Positions 34,124 through 47,200 of a DNA stretch of 64,000 bases are shown here, in pieces (within the stretch, counting starts at the first letter, position 1; each line of letters opens with the position of its first letter). The DNA comes from Klebsormidium nitens (lineage: Eukaryota; Streptophyta; Klebsormidiophyceae; Klebsormidiales; Klebsormidiaceae). Under the pieces are notes generated by a model. It searched no databases. It was not told the origin of the DNA and saw nothing but the letters and a program-made list of their open reading frames with translations. Position numbers and translations under genes: made by a program. Location: positions 124,001-188,000 of the forward strand of contig DF237012.1 in NCBI GenBank assembly GCA_000708835.1, read 5' to 3'.

Positions 34124-36955
34124 ATGGTGGACTCTGATCTTCTGAGCCAGGACGGGCACGGCAGCGCAAACTCGCTGCGGCCGCCGGATGAAGCGGTGGT
34201 GTCCATCATTCGGACCGCCGAGGAGCTGAAGGAGGCGCTGCACATCCGCCAGCGGGTATTTGTGGAAGGGCTGGGCGTGCCGCTTGATGAGGAGATTGAT
34301 GCGTATGATGGGGGAGGAGACCCGCAGAAGGTGATTAGGCTCTGGTGGATTGTGTGTTGTTGACTTCAGCTCCATTTCCTCTGTCATGTTATCAGTTTCA
34401 TTTGCAAGGTGTGCGGAAAATGGGTCTTCTGGTTCAGAGGGGAGGGAGGTGAGGTTATGCTTAGACATGCCATCGGCGGGGCCTGTCGTCGCTGCTTGTG
34501 TTGTCACTGTCATGAACCACTCCACACTTTATATTCTGAGAACAGTGTCGGAAGCTACAACTGTTGTCAATTTGAGTTAGAGAATCATCTGGCAGGCTCT
34601 CCATCATCCGAGGGTTGAGTCTAGAGAGTTTCTTTTCAATCCCTGATTGACATCTTGATGTCCTTTCGATTGCTGTGCGGGCAACTAGGCTGCCAGCGAT
34701 TCATGCAAGCCCTGTCCCCTTCTCCAATTTAAAGCCACTAGCGCCGGTAAAACGGGTGAGATTTGCATTGGTTCTTAGTTCTCATACGATCTCTCAAATC
34801 CGAAGAGAGTTTTGCGACTGCACATGTCACCGGATCTTTCAGATTTCAAGTTGCCACTTGGTTCATCAGATGCATTTGAAGTTGCTGCAAGTAAGCCTTT
34901 ACATCACCTGTCGTTTGTTCTTTCTACACCTTCTCACCAGGGCAATGCTGCGCCATTCCAGGAAGGGAGCCTTGTTTTCACTTTTGTAATCAACGATCGT
35001 GCTTTGTCCATCTTTTGAAAATATCCTACGTCGCTCCTGAGTGCTCGCTTTGTTGTCTGCTGACCTAGTGGTTTGATAGCATCTTTCCACACATGCCTGT
35101 CTGGACCTCTTACTTCTGCCAATTATCTGGTGCTGTATTTCTTAGGGCTGTGTTCGAGGGCCATTTCCCAGCAGCCTCAACTCCATCCCTAAGAGACAAA
35201 GTCTTTGTCAAGCTCCTAAGAAAGCTTGTCGTTCTCTCTTTGATGATCTCCATGTCAACCTGAGCAGCGTTTCTTGATCCGGGTGGAGTTGCGCCCGTAT
35301 CCATGCAATGAACACCTTAAAACCATTGTGATGGCTTCTGTTGCACAGGAGTGCTCGTTGTTCTGTGAGGGTGCCCAGCAGTGTTGATATTTAAATCTTT
35401 CTGATCAGAACAAGGCCGTTTTCACGACTAGCGCCAAGGCGTTGCAGGGGCTGCCAAGGCTTCTTTGCTGCTGTGCACAAAAGTCAACAACCGTTGGATG
35501 AAGAACGATACATCTCGACTTCGTCTGAGAGAGTTGCTATGTTATTTGCTCAGTGTCATCTTTCTCGAGGCCTGCAGCCAATAAGTTCTCTCTACTTACA
35601 GGTGGCACAAGATGTGGTTCACGTGTTGGCTCACATGAACGGCAAGGCGGTCGGCACGGGGCGGCTACTCATAAATCCGCCCATCCGACAACTCCCCAAG
35701 GCGCAGCGAATATCGGTGTTGGACGAGGCGCAAGGGAAGGGCGTTGGGCGGCGCATCATGCTAAGTCTGCAAGTGAGGGTGGTCACTTTCTCGATCTCGT
35801 TGTCCTTGACAGGTTGGCTCGTTTGAGTTCAGTGAGGCCCGTACGTTTTCCTAGTTCATCTGTTATCGATGATTCTGTATGAGCTACCTGTCCTTCCGGT
35901 CAAGGCAGACGTACAAACATGCTGGCATTTGTCATCCAACGGTGCAAAGCCGGAATAAACTATTGGACCTTTGAAGTGAGCCATCAATGTTTTGGCAAGG
36001 TCGATACTGAAGAATAGAAAAGAGATCAGCTGTGAAGTATGCGTTTGGGAAAGCAAGCGCACATGCTATGTTTCTCTTCAGAGCTTGAAAGACTGCTTTC
36101 CAGCGCCGTTTCTTCGCCCAGCCTTACACGCGTCTTCAAAACGTTACACGCTTTATCACGAATGGGACTTGCCTGCATGCGTCAGACCAATAATTAGCTC
36201 AGAGGTTGGTGAAACTACTAACCGTCCCTTGAGTCTGAGAATCATTGAATCCAAAGACGTTTGGTAGCCGGACCTGGCATTGGATTTAACATCTTAGTTG
36301 GTACACCAGTCCAGTCAGCCGGTCTGCTGTGGGATTTCTTCGCAACCCTCGCTTTCAATGGCGTTCCAGCAATCAAGAAGAACCGCCAAATCGAGTCGAC
36401 TTCGCATCTACCTTCAGCCGCTGTCCAGCTTCTGCGAAGCAACATTATCGTCCCGTACTTTCGCCTTGTAGCCAGAAAGCGCTGCCTTTTAGCAACACAA
36501 TTGCGCTTCCGGCCCATGATGGAACACAAGAGTTCGAGCCGCCACATTCTGTGCCGCGCAGTAGCAAGGTCGTGGGAGGCATGGCAGGCGGACAATAACT
36601 GTCAGTGCGTCGTGCAGTCCTCTGGCTGCTTCATTCTTTGTCTGACATGCATTTCCTTGCGGTCCTCGTGCGCTGCAAAGTCTTGCCACCCTGCAGCAAA
36701 GATTTTTTGGTGGTCCCAAGAAACACGTTTGGGCGACGATGGTTAGTCCCTCTGACGTCACTGTCATCATCCTCGCAGGAACAAGCATGGGCCCGGGGCT
36801 TTCGAGGAGTCATTCTCGACGCGCAGCTGAAGGCGATTCCCTTCTACGAGAAGTTGGGTTACAAGGTGAAGGGGGACGTATTCCTGGACGCGGGGATCGA
36901 GCACAAAAAGATGGAGCTTGTTTTCGGAGGCGGGGCCAGTTTAAACAACGAATGA
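34124..36955 (+). CDS. GNAT family N-acetyltransferase
   Basis: Three exons, 34124-34330, 35602-35772 and 36779-36955, in phase 0, encode 184 residues. That is a complete single GNAT domain. RTAEELKEALHIRQRVFVEG is the N-terminal strand-helix; exon 2 gives VLAHMNGKAVGTGRLL and motif A as RISVLDEAQGKGVGRRIM, with the Q-x-x-G-x-G acetyl-CoA pyrophosphate loop; exon 3 gives GFRGVILDAQLKAIPFYEKL, GYKVKGDVFLDAGIEHKKM and a short tail. The overall pattern resembles ElaA-like small-molecule or protein acetyltransferases. The acceptor substrate cannot be told from sequence. The start is the first in-frame ATG; the frame stays open upstream to about 33985, so an upstream exon could extend the N-terminus. 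No clear transit peptide is visible. Confidence 0.88.
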
Positions 36956-38281
36956 TGAAGAAATAAGCAGCGCCGCTCGAGATGGGGAAATTGTTTCAGT
37001 ATGCGTATAGGCCCTAGTTGCCTGACAGCGTTGCAAGCCGTAATGCTGATACTGCGTTTGTCGTCAGGCTTTCCGAGTTGGTTACTGCAATAGAGGAGCC
37101 GTGTGAGACGTCCACGCAGGCTGTCAGAAAGCACAATGAACCTGAATGTCAGTGTTGGCTGCTCTGTTGGCCCAAGAGGAACTGCTGTGCATAGCTTATA
37201 AACTCAACGTGTCTGCGTTTGTTTCACAATAAGGTCATTACGGTTGTCGAGTATAACAGGTTCGGGAAGCTACCAACTTGAAGTAGAGCCATAAGGAAAG
37301 CTAGTTCGTAGACTCATAGCCATCATTATATTGTCAGCTAAATCGTGTAGTAATAATTGCCGGGCCAGCATAATGACGTCAGTGCGGCCCGTTCATCTTG
37401 CACCTTATGGTTTGTAAGTCTTGTTCGTCGTACAGCCAACAGTGACCGTCACAGCTAAAACGGTACATTTGGTTAGTATGCTTGTCCTGAGTCCACAATA
37501 AATCATCAGTGCACGTACATATCGCGCACACCGTTGTACTGCTTCCATCAGCACACGAGCGAACATCCCCGCCTTACTTCTGTTGGGCAGGCCGGATTGT
37601 CTCAGTCTAGCTTGCACTTGAGAACGGTGCAATGCATGCATCTTTTTTGAGACGGGCGTTGTGATGATAGTGACACTTCGTACAGCGGCCCGAGACCTGC
37701 AGCGATACTGCAGTGCGTAACTTAAAGCGCGCCCCGCCCGTATTGCCGGCAGAAAGGGCGACCGTCTATATTGTAACGGCACACGGCACACGTTATGATC
37801 GAGACATCACGCGTCCACATATGATTGGAACAAACTCAAATTCAAGGCCGGAATAATCATGCTGCACATGACTTCAACAGACTATACGTTGTTGTTGAAG
37901 CACTGAGCCGGCCAGCACTGCAAAAACTTTTTCCTAACTCAACAAGAAGCTGCTACGCGCTGCTCGTTGATAACATATCCGCCAAAGATGCTTGCCGCTC
38001 TCGCGACTCGATTAAAATATAGCCTGAGCTCATCAAACATGCATGCAGAGCCCCGGCCGGTTTCTCTGGTTCCAAGTCTGTCGAAGTTAAATTGAGATCT
38101 TTCCGGATGCAAGTACACATATGCACGATTGATCCGATCGACAGAAGTGACAGAAGTCGACACACTGCAAGACCTAGCTGAGTTGCAAGCACACAAGGCC
38201 ACACGGACTCCAAAATAAGAAACTGAAATTAATCATATCACCGAGCGTGCAATTTAACCAACTCCGCGCCCATCGTCATAT
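36956..38281. other. Intergenic, between convergent GNAT and TPM1 3' ends
   Basis: About 1.3 kb. I see no exon with homology, no RNA gene and no repeat family. Confidence 0.6.
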
Positions 38282-41200
38282 CTAGAAATCGGACCCGCAT
38301 CCGTCGCCGTCAGACGATCCGCCCCCAAAGTCAGAGCTGCCGTAACTAGAGTCGCTAGAGCTGCTGTAACTAGAGTCGCTAGAGCTGCCGTAGCTAGAGC
38401 CGGTAGAGCTGCTGGAGCTGCTGCTGGAGCTCGAACTCCCGCTCCAATACGAGCCGCTGACGTAATAGTCGTCATCATACGAGGTCGGCCTCGTATACGA
38501 AGCACTTCCACTCTTTGTACTCTCTCGGCTCCCTTTTCGGCTGGTCGCCCCGGCGCTGCTCCCGGTCTTCGTGATGCTCCCGCTTTCTCTGCGGTTAGTC
38601 GCTCCAACATTACCCCCAGACGTTCCGCTTCCGCTTTGTCCGCGGCTACTCGTTCCGCCGCTGCTCTCAATCTTTGTGCTCGCACGGCTGATCGCTTTGA
38701 TTCTTGCATTCAGCTCCTCGCGGCGCTCGTTTGCGATTAGCTCCTCGAATCGCTTGCGTGCAATCTGCTCCTCGCGTCGTACCCTTGCAATCAGCTCCTC
38801 GCGCTGCTTGCTTGCAATCTCCTCCTCGAGTCGCTTGCGTTCAAGCCGGTCCTGATTGTACTGGTAAGCAGAAAAACCCGCCAGCGGCCCCAGATATAAG
38901 AGACCAACCCAGACGCTTCCATCCTCAGAGATGTCTGCAAACGAAGCGGAACAGGCTTAATTTTGGAGGAGAATGCGCAGCGACGACACATATTTTCTCA
39001 ACGATCCTACACTTAGGTCGAGGTGTGATGTTTTACAGCGATAAGAAACGACCCATCCGTGTCTCCTGCCATAGTTCTCTTGTTTGCAGCTCATCCAGCC
39101 GAGCATAAGTGAGAACCTTCATCACGCAGCGCTCTTCTCCACGTTCCACTTCTAATCCAGAGGTTTTCAAACAGTTTTTTGAAACGGAGCCAAGTCCCTC
39201 AGCGGGTACAACAACACACTGTGCTTGGCTGCTTAATTTCATTACAAAGTCTGCGGCTCAACGTTGGTCAGTGTTTTATCACTTCCTCAGAGGCGACTTA
39301 TACTTGCGCGTACTCCCTCCCCTAATTCTCTTGACGTGAGCAGTCCCGAAGGTCTAAAATCCTTTTGATATTCATGCACCTGAAGCTCGAACCAGGTGTC
39401 CTTCAAAAGCAGACAATCAGAGTACCGAAAAACACAGGCGGAGAGGAGATAATTCGAATAGAAACAAAACCAGTCAAAAACCCGACATGCAAAACTTGGA
39501 GAGATCAACCGTGATCCCATCATCAAAACCCCGGGCAGAAGTTCCTGAAGATAAGTCAACATTACTGGGCTGTTCCGGTGCCTTCTGGTGCTCCGCCGTT
39601 CCGTCGCGAACTTCTCCGTGCGCGCGCAATCCGGCGCAAAAGCCGCCGGATGCGGCGCGCTCTCCAGTCCCGATCATTAGAGGGAACCGCCCCGCTCTGC
39701 GGTTGTCCCAAACTTTGGTTCTGACCGCTCCAAAGAAACAAGGCAAAACAGAGCACGAAACACACTTGGGCGGTAAGGAGCCTTCGATAGTCAACGTCTG
39801 CAAGAAACGCACAAAGGACTGTCACAGAAGCGCTTACAGTATCAAGCCCTAAAACGTCAGACCTCTTGGGATCGAAATTAGTGCGGGAAGATTCACCATT
39901 CTCTCTCCGCAAACCTTGCCAAGTTGTTAATCGGAGAGAAGTCACACCGCAAGGAAGTAGAAAGAGCTGCGAAGAAACTCCGGCCTCGGTGTTTCTTCAG
40001 ATGGCCATGGAAACAGTAAAGCAGTCAAAAAACTTCACGGGCCAGAGAAGAGGACTGAAAGCACACTCAGGACCGACTGAGTGATTCACTAAGTAGATAT
40101 TTCTGAATTCTCAACGGCAAGATTAAAGAACCTCCAAGCTCGACAGTAAGTGGAGAAAGGGCCACTAAGTCGACCTGCCTGGAGAAGGTTTCTCGTCGGT
40201 CAATTTCTCGTTTGCTGCCGGTTTCGCTTCGACCGCCCTCAGGTTGTCCGCGAGCGCGTCCACTCCCGCAACAAGGCCTCCCCCGAAGTCATCCTTCTTC
40301 AGCAGCGGCACCATCGTTTGCTTCTGCATGCCCTTGAGCCAGGAGGCCCTGTTGAACGGCCCCTTGACGCCCCGCCCGATCTCAATCTCTAGACTGCACG
40401 TAGAAACCGATTGTCGAACTCAAGGGTTTTGGGTCCTGTGGACGACCGTCAGTGAGCGGGTAGCGGAAGCATACTGAGCAAGTTTTGCTGCTTTGCAGAA
40501 TCCTACTTTACAGCTTTACGGGTGCAGATTTTGGGGCCTGATGATGTCCTTTTTGTCACTTCCTCTTGAGAGGAGTGCGTTCAAGACCTTTCTTGTGCTA
40601 GGTTTCTCTATTAGAAGCAGACTTTGGAGCCCGGCGAATCAATCTTTCCGGCTGAATTTGACGTGTCTCTTCCTTTCACACTTTCAAAAGTGTCCTTTCC
40701 TACAACGAGCTTGCAATCCTTCTTTGTTTTCGAACGCGCAAGGAATTGCTCTTTGTAGGAATCAGTCTTCGCTTCGTTTAGTTTCTGGTGCAGAAAGTGA
40801 CGTCACAAAGAATGAGCGACACACGCAAGACATTCGTCTGGTACAAAGTTGGATATTTGAAAGGGGGAGCGAGCCGCTTGAGACCGACATATTTGAGAGA
40901 CTTACCGCCTCTGCTCCTTCACGAGCAGAACTAGAACTCCGTTGTTCCTCTCCCGGTCGCCGATACGCCACGTGTTGAAAAGCTCTGTGGCAAACGCCTT
41001 TGCGGTCGTCTTCCTCGAAAGTTGATCAACGGTCACCAGCGCTATTTCCGCACCTGTTCAGACCGGGACCGTTGTCTCAGCAGATTCGAAACAAACCGCC
41101 AACCAAACAAACCCTGACATCAAACAAACCCTAATTTCATAACACGCCCTAGCCTTACAGACCAACTCAAGGGTATAGGAAGATTGCGTTCGGCGCGGGA

Positions 41201-43242
41201 CAGGGTAGAGGTTAGAGCGACTGATGAAACTACGCCTTTTGGTCCCACGCGGCGGCCCGCTGACGTCAATCCGCCTTCCACTTATTGATAGACTCCTTGC
41301 ACTTATACCGGCAAAATAGTCTTACGCAGATGCTGCAAGTTGATCTGCCCATTTGAAGGGTGAAAACTCAAAACAACGACGTCAGCAGGAGCCAAGAAGT
41401 AACAAAAGAACTGCTAGGTTTCAAGATCAGAAGGAACGACAACTCTACCTCGCCTTTTAGTCAAGCGGAAACCGATCTCCAGTTTATTGCAGGCACGCGG
41501 AAACTTCAGAATCGTGCATATGATTGAAAGTATCATACAGATATCCCGAAGAGTGTTGGGTAGAAGATCTGTACGGCTTCCTAGGGGAGCTCCATCTTTA
41601 GGCCGTACCTGTTTCGTCCTTTACTTTCTGCGCAACGTGCTCGATGTGTCCTTTCTGGGAGTCTGACATCACGCTTGCGTCATCCACCACCCAGCCCCCA
41701 TGGCTGGTCCTCGGGTTGGGCACGTCGAACACGCTGGCGTACTCAACGAAAGCCAAGGGCCACAGCGGAACAGCGGACTGAGCGGATCTGCGGAACGGAA
41801 TTGGTCTTTGCTCAACGTTTTCGATGGACCTGAGACTCGGATCAAAAGTGTGCATCTGTGGAAGCGGAAGTAATAACGCCTTAATAACTCTTTGGGGGGC
41901 TATGCGGTTTCTTCAGTCCCGTCGAAAAATGGCACGGTATCCTGAGGAACAAGTGGAAGTCCTACATTGCGAGGAAGGGTTAGAACCCCTTCCTCGCGGC
42001 ACCAATCATCGCTTGCTTAAAGCGCAGATTGCAGGGTCCACGTGATTTTTCAGCTATTCAGCTATGGGCAGCTCTTTGCAGAAGCTTAATTGAGAGTTTT
42101 TTGCACTGAATTGACCGCATCCTACCTCACGCCCAAGCTGTGACTGGGGGGTCGAAGTGGACCGCTGAGGACGGTCACCGGAGCAGCTCCGGCTGCCGCC
42201 GGGCTGACGAAAGCCATACCGGAGGCTGACGTCAGAAACACCAGGGCCGTGCAGACCAGAGTCCTTAGAAGAGGCTGCAGGGGGGCGTCGAAAGCTGCCC
42301 TCGTGGCGGCCAGGCAAGCGCTCGATTGGGTCTGGAGAAGTGCCAATTCAGCAGCGACTCTGTCAACGTCTTTCGTTGAATACGATCTGGAGGGGAAAAA
42401 AGAGCCTTGTACGTCGAATATGTTCACAGGTGGAATGGATTGACAAGGTCAGGAAAGCTTTCTCAACGAGCAGAGAGTCCGGAGAGCCCTGAACACGTTC
42501 TGAAGCAGGGGGCTCGAGTATGCCATTGAGAGTCAACGTTGGAAGAAGGATCACATTCTTATTCACCTGAATCTCGAACCTGCCTTGGCAGCCTCAAGTA
42601 CGTGGGTCTTTCCTGATTATCTTCAACTTGTGATCCTTCCATCCTCACATATGAATCTGATGTGGCATAATGAAATAGTGTCATCTGTTTTGAAGAAGCC
42701 TTACGCAATAGAGAGGATTTAGGACAGTCTTGATTCAATTAAAGTCGATGTTGTCTTTGTGTCCAGGAATTCCGATTAAAGAAGCTGTTGTACACTGCAA
42801 TCAAAAAGCAACATGTTCTCAAGAAGCGATCACTCCGTAGACTGAAATTCCAAATCACGGAGAGTGAGACTCCTTCTGTTCCTCTTCACCTTGCATTGCC
42901 GGCAGCTGCAACTAGTGCAAGCTGCTCGTCAAACGGCTGCCGGAGAGGTTCAGACTTGGAGCTTCTCATGCTGATGTCACTCCTTGCTTTCTGCAACTTT
43001 GATGCGCATTGTCCTGCTGACGTCACCTCCCTGTGCTGCCAGCGTGTAGACTGCATACGATTCCGGGCATCACTGACGCCTTTCTGACGCAACATTCCTA
43101 AGACCTGAGACTGCCTACTGATCAGGCGCAGAGTCTTCAACACGGGTCTGGCGGGTCCCCCAAATACGCCATCAGGCTTCACGACGGGCCGCAGAATGCC
43201 GGTCGCAGGGCGTACAGCTGCGGAAGCTTGCAGCGAACCCAT
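38282..43242 (-). CDS. Chloroplast TPM-domain membrane protein, paralogue 1
   Basis: Six exons, 43242-42890, 42386-42126, 41787-41609, 41053-40906, 40393-40179 and 38934-38282, encode about 602 residues. Exon 1 is a Ser/Arg/Ala-rich transit peptide beginning MGSLQASAAVRP. Exon 2 adds a hydrophobic stretch (LLRTLVCTALVFLTSAS) ending near AAAGAAP, a thylakoid-lumen type second signal. The TPM domain (about 215-375) has GGWVVDDASVMSDSQ, IALVTVDQLSRKTTAKAF, NNGVLVLLVKEQRRLEIEIG and GGGLVAGVDAL, as in YgcG and plant TLP18.3, which acts in photosystem II repair. A membrane span (VWVGLLYLGPLAGFSAY), a charged 27-nt-repeat region and a Ser/Asp/Gly-rich tail ending GCGSDF follow. The frame closes only if exon 5 ends at a GC donor (CCAG|GCAGGT). 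A tandem paralogue lies 1 kb upstream. The exact role is inferred. Confidence 0.88.
38704..38850 (-). repeat. 27-nt in-frame repeat coding a charged helix in TPM1
   Basis: Five diverged units encode (R/K)-R-x-EE-(L/I)-IA-x-K-type nonapeptides such as REELIARVR, REEQIARKR, FEELIANER and REELNARIK. They form a probable coiled coil between the membrane span and the Ser-rich tail. Paralogue 2 has only a short basic stretch here. Confidence 0.8.
39562..39797 (-). other. Candidate alternative last exon of TPM1
   Basis: Inside the last intron of TPM paralogue 1, a strong acceptor (TTTCTTGCAG) precedes a 236-nt frame that starts in the same phase as the true last exon. It opens Asp-Val-Asp, encodes a hydrophobic stretch (VCFVLCFALFLW) and an Arg-rich tail (RARRIRRLLRRIARARR), then stops. 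This copies the architecture of the real last exon (Asp-Ile-Ser, membrane span, basic region). Use would replace the Ser-rich tail. No counterpart was seen in paralogue 2. It could equally be a dead exon copy or chance. Confidence 0.35.
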
Positions 43243-44273
43243 ATCGCCGCTCCAGCGTCTCTGAGCCGCTTCCTCAAATCTCACGCTTTGCCAGGACTTC
43301 CTGTTACCGATACTTTCTTAGAAATTAGACGTACTATAGGACGCGTATTACGGCTGTCGAGGGTACGTTCCGAGCGCGGGTGCCCCGGCCGCTTCAGGTT
43401 TCGGGGTTTCGGTCGATGTAGGGTCACGGTCCAGACTTCGGAGTCAACGTTCTTGAATTATCGCGGGCCGGCCGCGCGCTGCCGCATGCCGCCGCGGCCA
43501 GTGGCGGGCGCGGCCCGGCCGCGGGCCGACCGCGGCTGTATGGCGCTTCATGCGCTCGTACTACGTCCAGTGTGGAGTCTGCAGTACGTCCGACCACTGA
43601 TTGACTGGCTGCGGCTCAAAAGCTCGCGATCGACGGTGTAGCTGATAAAAGCTTGAAGCAAGGCAACTCTATTGCACGGCGGCACCAGCAAATTGGCGCA
43701 CGACAGATTCGCGGTGCTCCGCCGAGTTCGTTTGCATCCCTGTCAGCTAGGTCAAGCGGCGACTATGATTATAGCAACGGCACGCCATACGACAGCATGA
43801 TGTTCACACAATATATTCACGCATTACGGAGGGCCGTGATGCAGCGCCACAAGAATATTCCTTTTTTTAACCGGCGAAGCGGCAAAACTCCCTGCTTAAG
43901 ATTTGCAGCACGGCCCTCCTGATCCGGCAGGGCTCTTTGAGAAATTGAAGTCGCTAGTTCCATGGTGCGGATCAGAAAGACGGAATTCAAATCGACACTG
44001 ACAAAATCAAAATCCGCCAGGAAAGCCTTCAGTGCTCTAGTCGCACAGCTTTCGAAAGCTCAGCATAAAGTCCCGGTTTTTCTGGTTTTTGGAACTTCTA
44101 CGTGAACCTTTTTCAAGAATGAAGTACTACACAACCTGACTTTCAGATTATAGCACAAAGCAAGGACCTGAATTCGAAGCACACAAAACAACACTGACTC
44201 TCAACATGATGGCATCGGACGTGTTCTGATCATTGATCGTGCACCTTCACTGGGGCGCACCCGCTGTCATGGC
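43243..44273. promoter_or_regulatory. Promoter region of TPM1, GC-rich island
   Basis: This lies between the end of TPM2 and the start of TPM1. It has a GC-rich island at about 43440-43560 (GGCCGGCCGCGCGC, GGCGGGCGCGGCCCGGCC), 200-320 bp upstream of the TPM1 ATG. A similar island sits at the same place before TPM2. The rest shows no exon. Confidence 0.5.
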
Positions 44274-47200
44274 TCAGAAATCGGAGCCGCATCCGCCGCC
44301 GTCTGACGACCCGCCGCCATAGTCGGAGCTGCTGTAACTAGAGTCGCTAGAGCTACTGCTGCTGGAGCTCGATCCCGAGCTCCCACTCCGATACGAGCCG
44401 CCGACGTAATAGTCGTCATCATCATACGAGGTCGACCTCGTATACGACCTGCTTCCACTTCCGGTGCTTCCGCTTTTTCCGCCGCTGCTTCCTTTGACGC
44501 TAGCAGACGACTCCTTGCGTTGCTTGCGTTCACGTCGCCAGTTCTGGTAAGCACGAAAAGCAGCGAGACTCGCCAAGGGCCCGAGAAAGAGGCCAAGCCA
44601 GACGAATGTATCAGACATATCTGCAGAAGAAGCGGTATATATAAGCCACAGAGATTGAAAACGCGCTGACGCGGAATATTTTACAGTAAGTTCTGCTTTT
44701 AGTGGTCGAAGTGGTGCACTTAACACTGATACAAGAAAAGACCCAGCTTTTGAGGTGGATGGGTTCTAAGGCAAGAGCGAAAACAAACGGTAGGATTTGG
44801 TCTGATAGCACGAACAGTCTGCGCGCGCACGACTCCTGCCTTTCTAATTTGGAGCTTATCCAGAGAGTATCCGTAGATACTCCCGTATTCAATACTCTCA
44901 CACTGTAAGTTTGACATTCTAGAGCCTTAGGGGACTCACAAGGGACTTGTCCTGGCAGCATGCCCTCACTGTCCAGTCTTCCTGCTCGGAAGTTTGCCAT
45001 TATACTGGAAAAATTCTACCGTGTCGCAAGCTAAGGAAAAGGGTCTCGGATGCCCCTGACAACTCCGCTCAGTTTCCGTTCCCTGTGAATAGATCAGTGT
45101 TGGTTAAGGACAAGAAATGAAAGTGGCAGGTCAATGCACATAAGAACTGGATGGGCCAGTGAGTCGACCTGCCTTTAGCCGCTTCCGCACTGGGCGCTGC
45201 CGGCTCCGTCTCGACCGCCCTCAGTTTGTCCCCGAGCGCGTCCACTCCCGCGACAAGGCCTCCCCCGAAGTCGTTCTTCTTCAGCAACGGCACCATGCTT
45301 TGCTTCTGCATGCCCTTGAGCCAGGAGGCCTTGTTGAAGGGCGCGTTGAGGCCCCGCCCGATCTCGATCTCCAGCCTACGCGAGATGATCGATACCGTTT
45401 GTCAAAACCCAGGTCTTTTGTGCCAGTGAACGAGTACTGGTAAGCGGGGTAGAATGAGATTTGGGGCACACTCCGCTGTTTTGCAGTAGGATTCTCTTCC
45501 GCTCTCCGAAATTTGACCTTGGAACAAACTTGTTCCGTTCAAGCACGCTTTTCAAGGACAATGAAAACCGGCAATTTGAGCAACACGGGGAGTCATTGCG
45601 GCTTCTGCGTCTGGTGGAGATAGTTACAAGGGCAAGACTGGCGACTTGGATGCGACACAGTAAGAAATACTCACCGCCTCTGCTCCTTGACGAGCAAGAC
45701 CAAGACTCCGTTGTTCTTCTCTTGGTCGCCGATGCCCCACGTGTTGAAAAGCTCTGTGGCGAACGCCTTCGGGGTCGTCATCCTCGAAAGCTGATCAACG
45801 GTCACCACCGTTATTTCAGCACCTGTTGAGTAGAGACCTTGTTTTCGCAAAGGTTGTGGGACGGGTTGCGTTCGGCTAAGGGCAGCGAGATAGTTGCAGC
45901 CTGAACTGAACGCACCCAGGCTACTTGGCTTCAGATTGCCGATTTTCGGCATGCAGGGTCAGTAATTTGATGACCTAGTTTGGAAGAAAAATAAGTAACG
46001 TGAGGAGGCAGTGAGTTCAATGCTAAGCAGTGAGTTCATAGTCTCCTTTATTGTTGGCTTTCCAAAGTGATAAAGAATTATGGTCGACAGTGTAATGACT
46101 CATTCGAGGTGGAAAAAGGCTTCTGGGATGAGGCAAGGACGCGGCCAGGTTCAGAACTTGAAACCCATTTAGATCATGACAAGATCGAAGAATGGGGAAA
46201 AGGCTTATTTTTGTCCTACTTTCCAGCATTTCCGCTTGGCGGCGTACCTGTTTCGTCCTTCAGTTTCTGCGCAACCCGCTCGATGTGTTCTTTCTGGGAG
46301 TCTGACATCACGCTTGCGCCATCCACCACCCAGCCCCCATGGTCTGTCCTCGGGTTTGGGACGTCGGACACGCTGGCGTACTCAACGAAAGCCAAGCGCC
46401 ACAGCGGAACGGCGGACTGAGCGGACCTGCGGAACAAAAATGGTCGTTACTTAACTTTTTATGGCGCTGAAAATCCATACCCTTTTGTCAGACTGAGGCT
46501 TGCGGTCTGCGGACGCGAAAGTGGTTACCCCATAAATTCTCAGGCCGTTGTTACTTCGAAACCGTCCCGTTAAAGCTTCCCGGATAGCGTTTCTGTTCCA
46601 GAACTTGTCCTCGCAGCACCAAACATCGCTTGAAAGAATAGATCATAAGGTTCTCGTTGATTTTCAGCGTTTGGCAGCTCTCCGAAGCTTTAGAATCAAT
46701 ATTTTGCAGTGGATTACCTCATGCCCAAGTCGTAACTGGTGGCTTGGTTTGTACCGCTGACAACGGTCATGGGAGCAGCTCCTGCTGCCGCTGGGCTGAC
46801 GAAAGCCAGGCTGGATGCTGACGTCAGAAGCACCAGGGCCGAGCAAACCAGATTCCTCAGCAGCGGCTGTAGGCCGGCGTCGAAAGCAGCCCTCTCGGCG
46901 GCCAGGCAAGCGCTGGCTCTTGTTTGGAAGTTTGTTGTCGAACGCGATCTGGGAAACAGAAAATAGAGACAAGTCCATCAGAGATCAACACAAGTAGGAT
47001 TATCGGCTTGGAGGAGCAGGAAGTCCTGAAGTTAGAATGCACGAGCATTATGTCGCCGGTTGAACGTGGAAATACGCCACCATCTAACCCTGAGCTGTTT
47101 CCGAACTCGTATTGCCAGCAAGGTTTTCCTACCTAGTGATGCTTGACATCTAAGGCAAGGAATAAAATAAGCACTCAATCTATCAGTGTCAGATTTGCAA

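Noticed and set aside
38254-38709. 151-codon Ala/Arg-rich minus-strand frame with an ATG
   Set aside because: It is a shadow of the TPM1 last exon. The true frame, lacking an internal ATG, gives the Ser/Asp-rich tail that matches TPM2.
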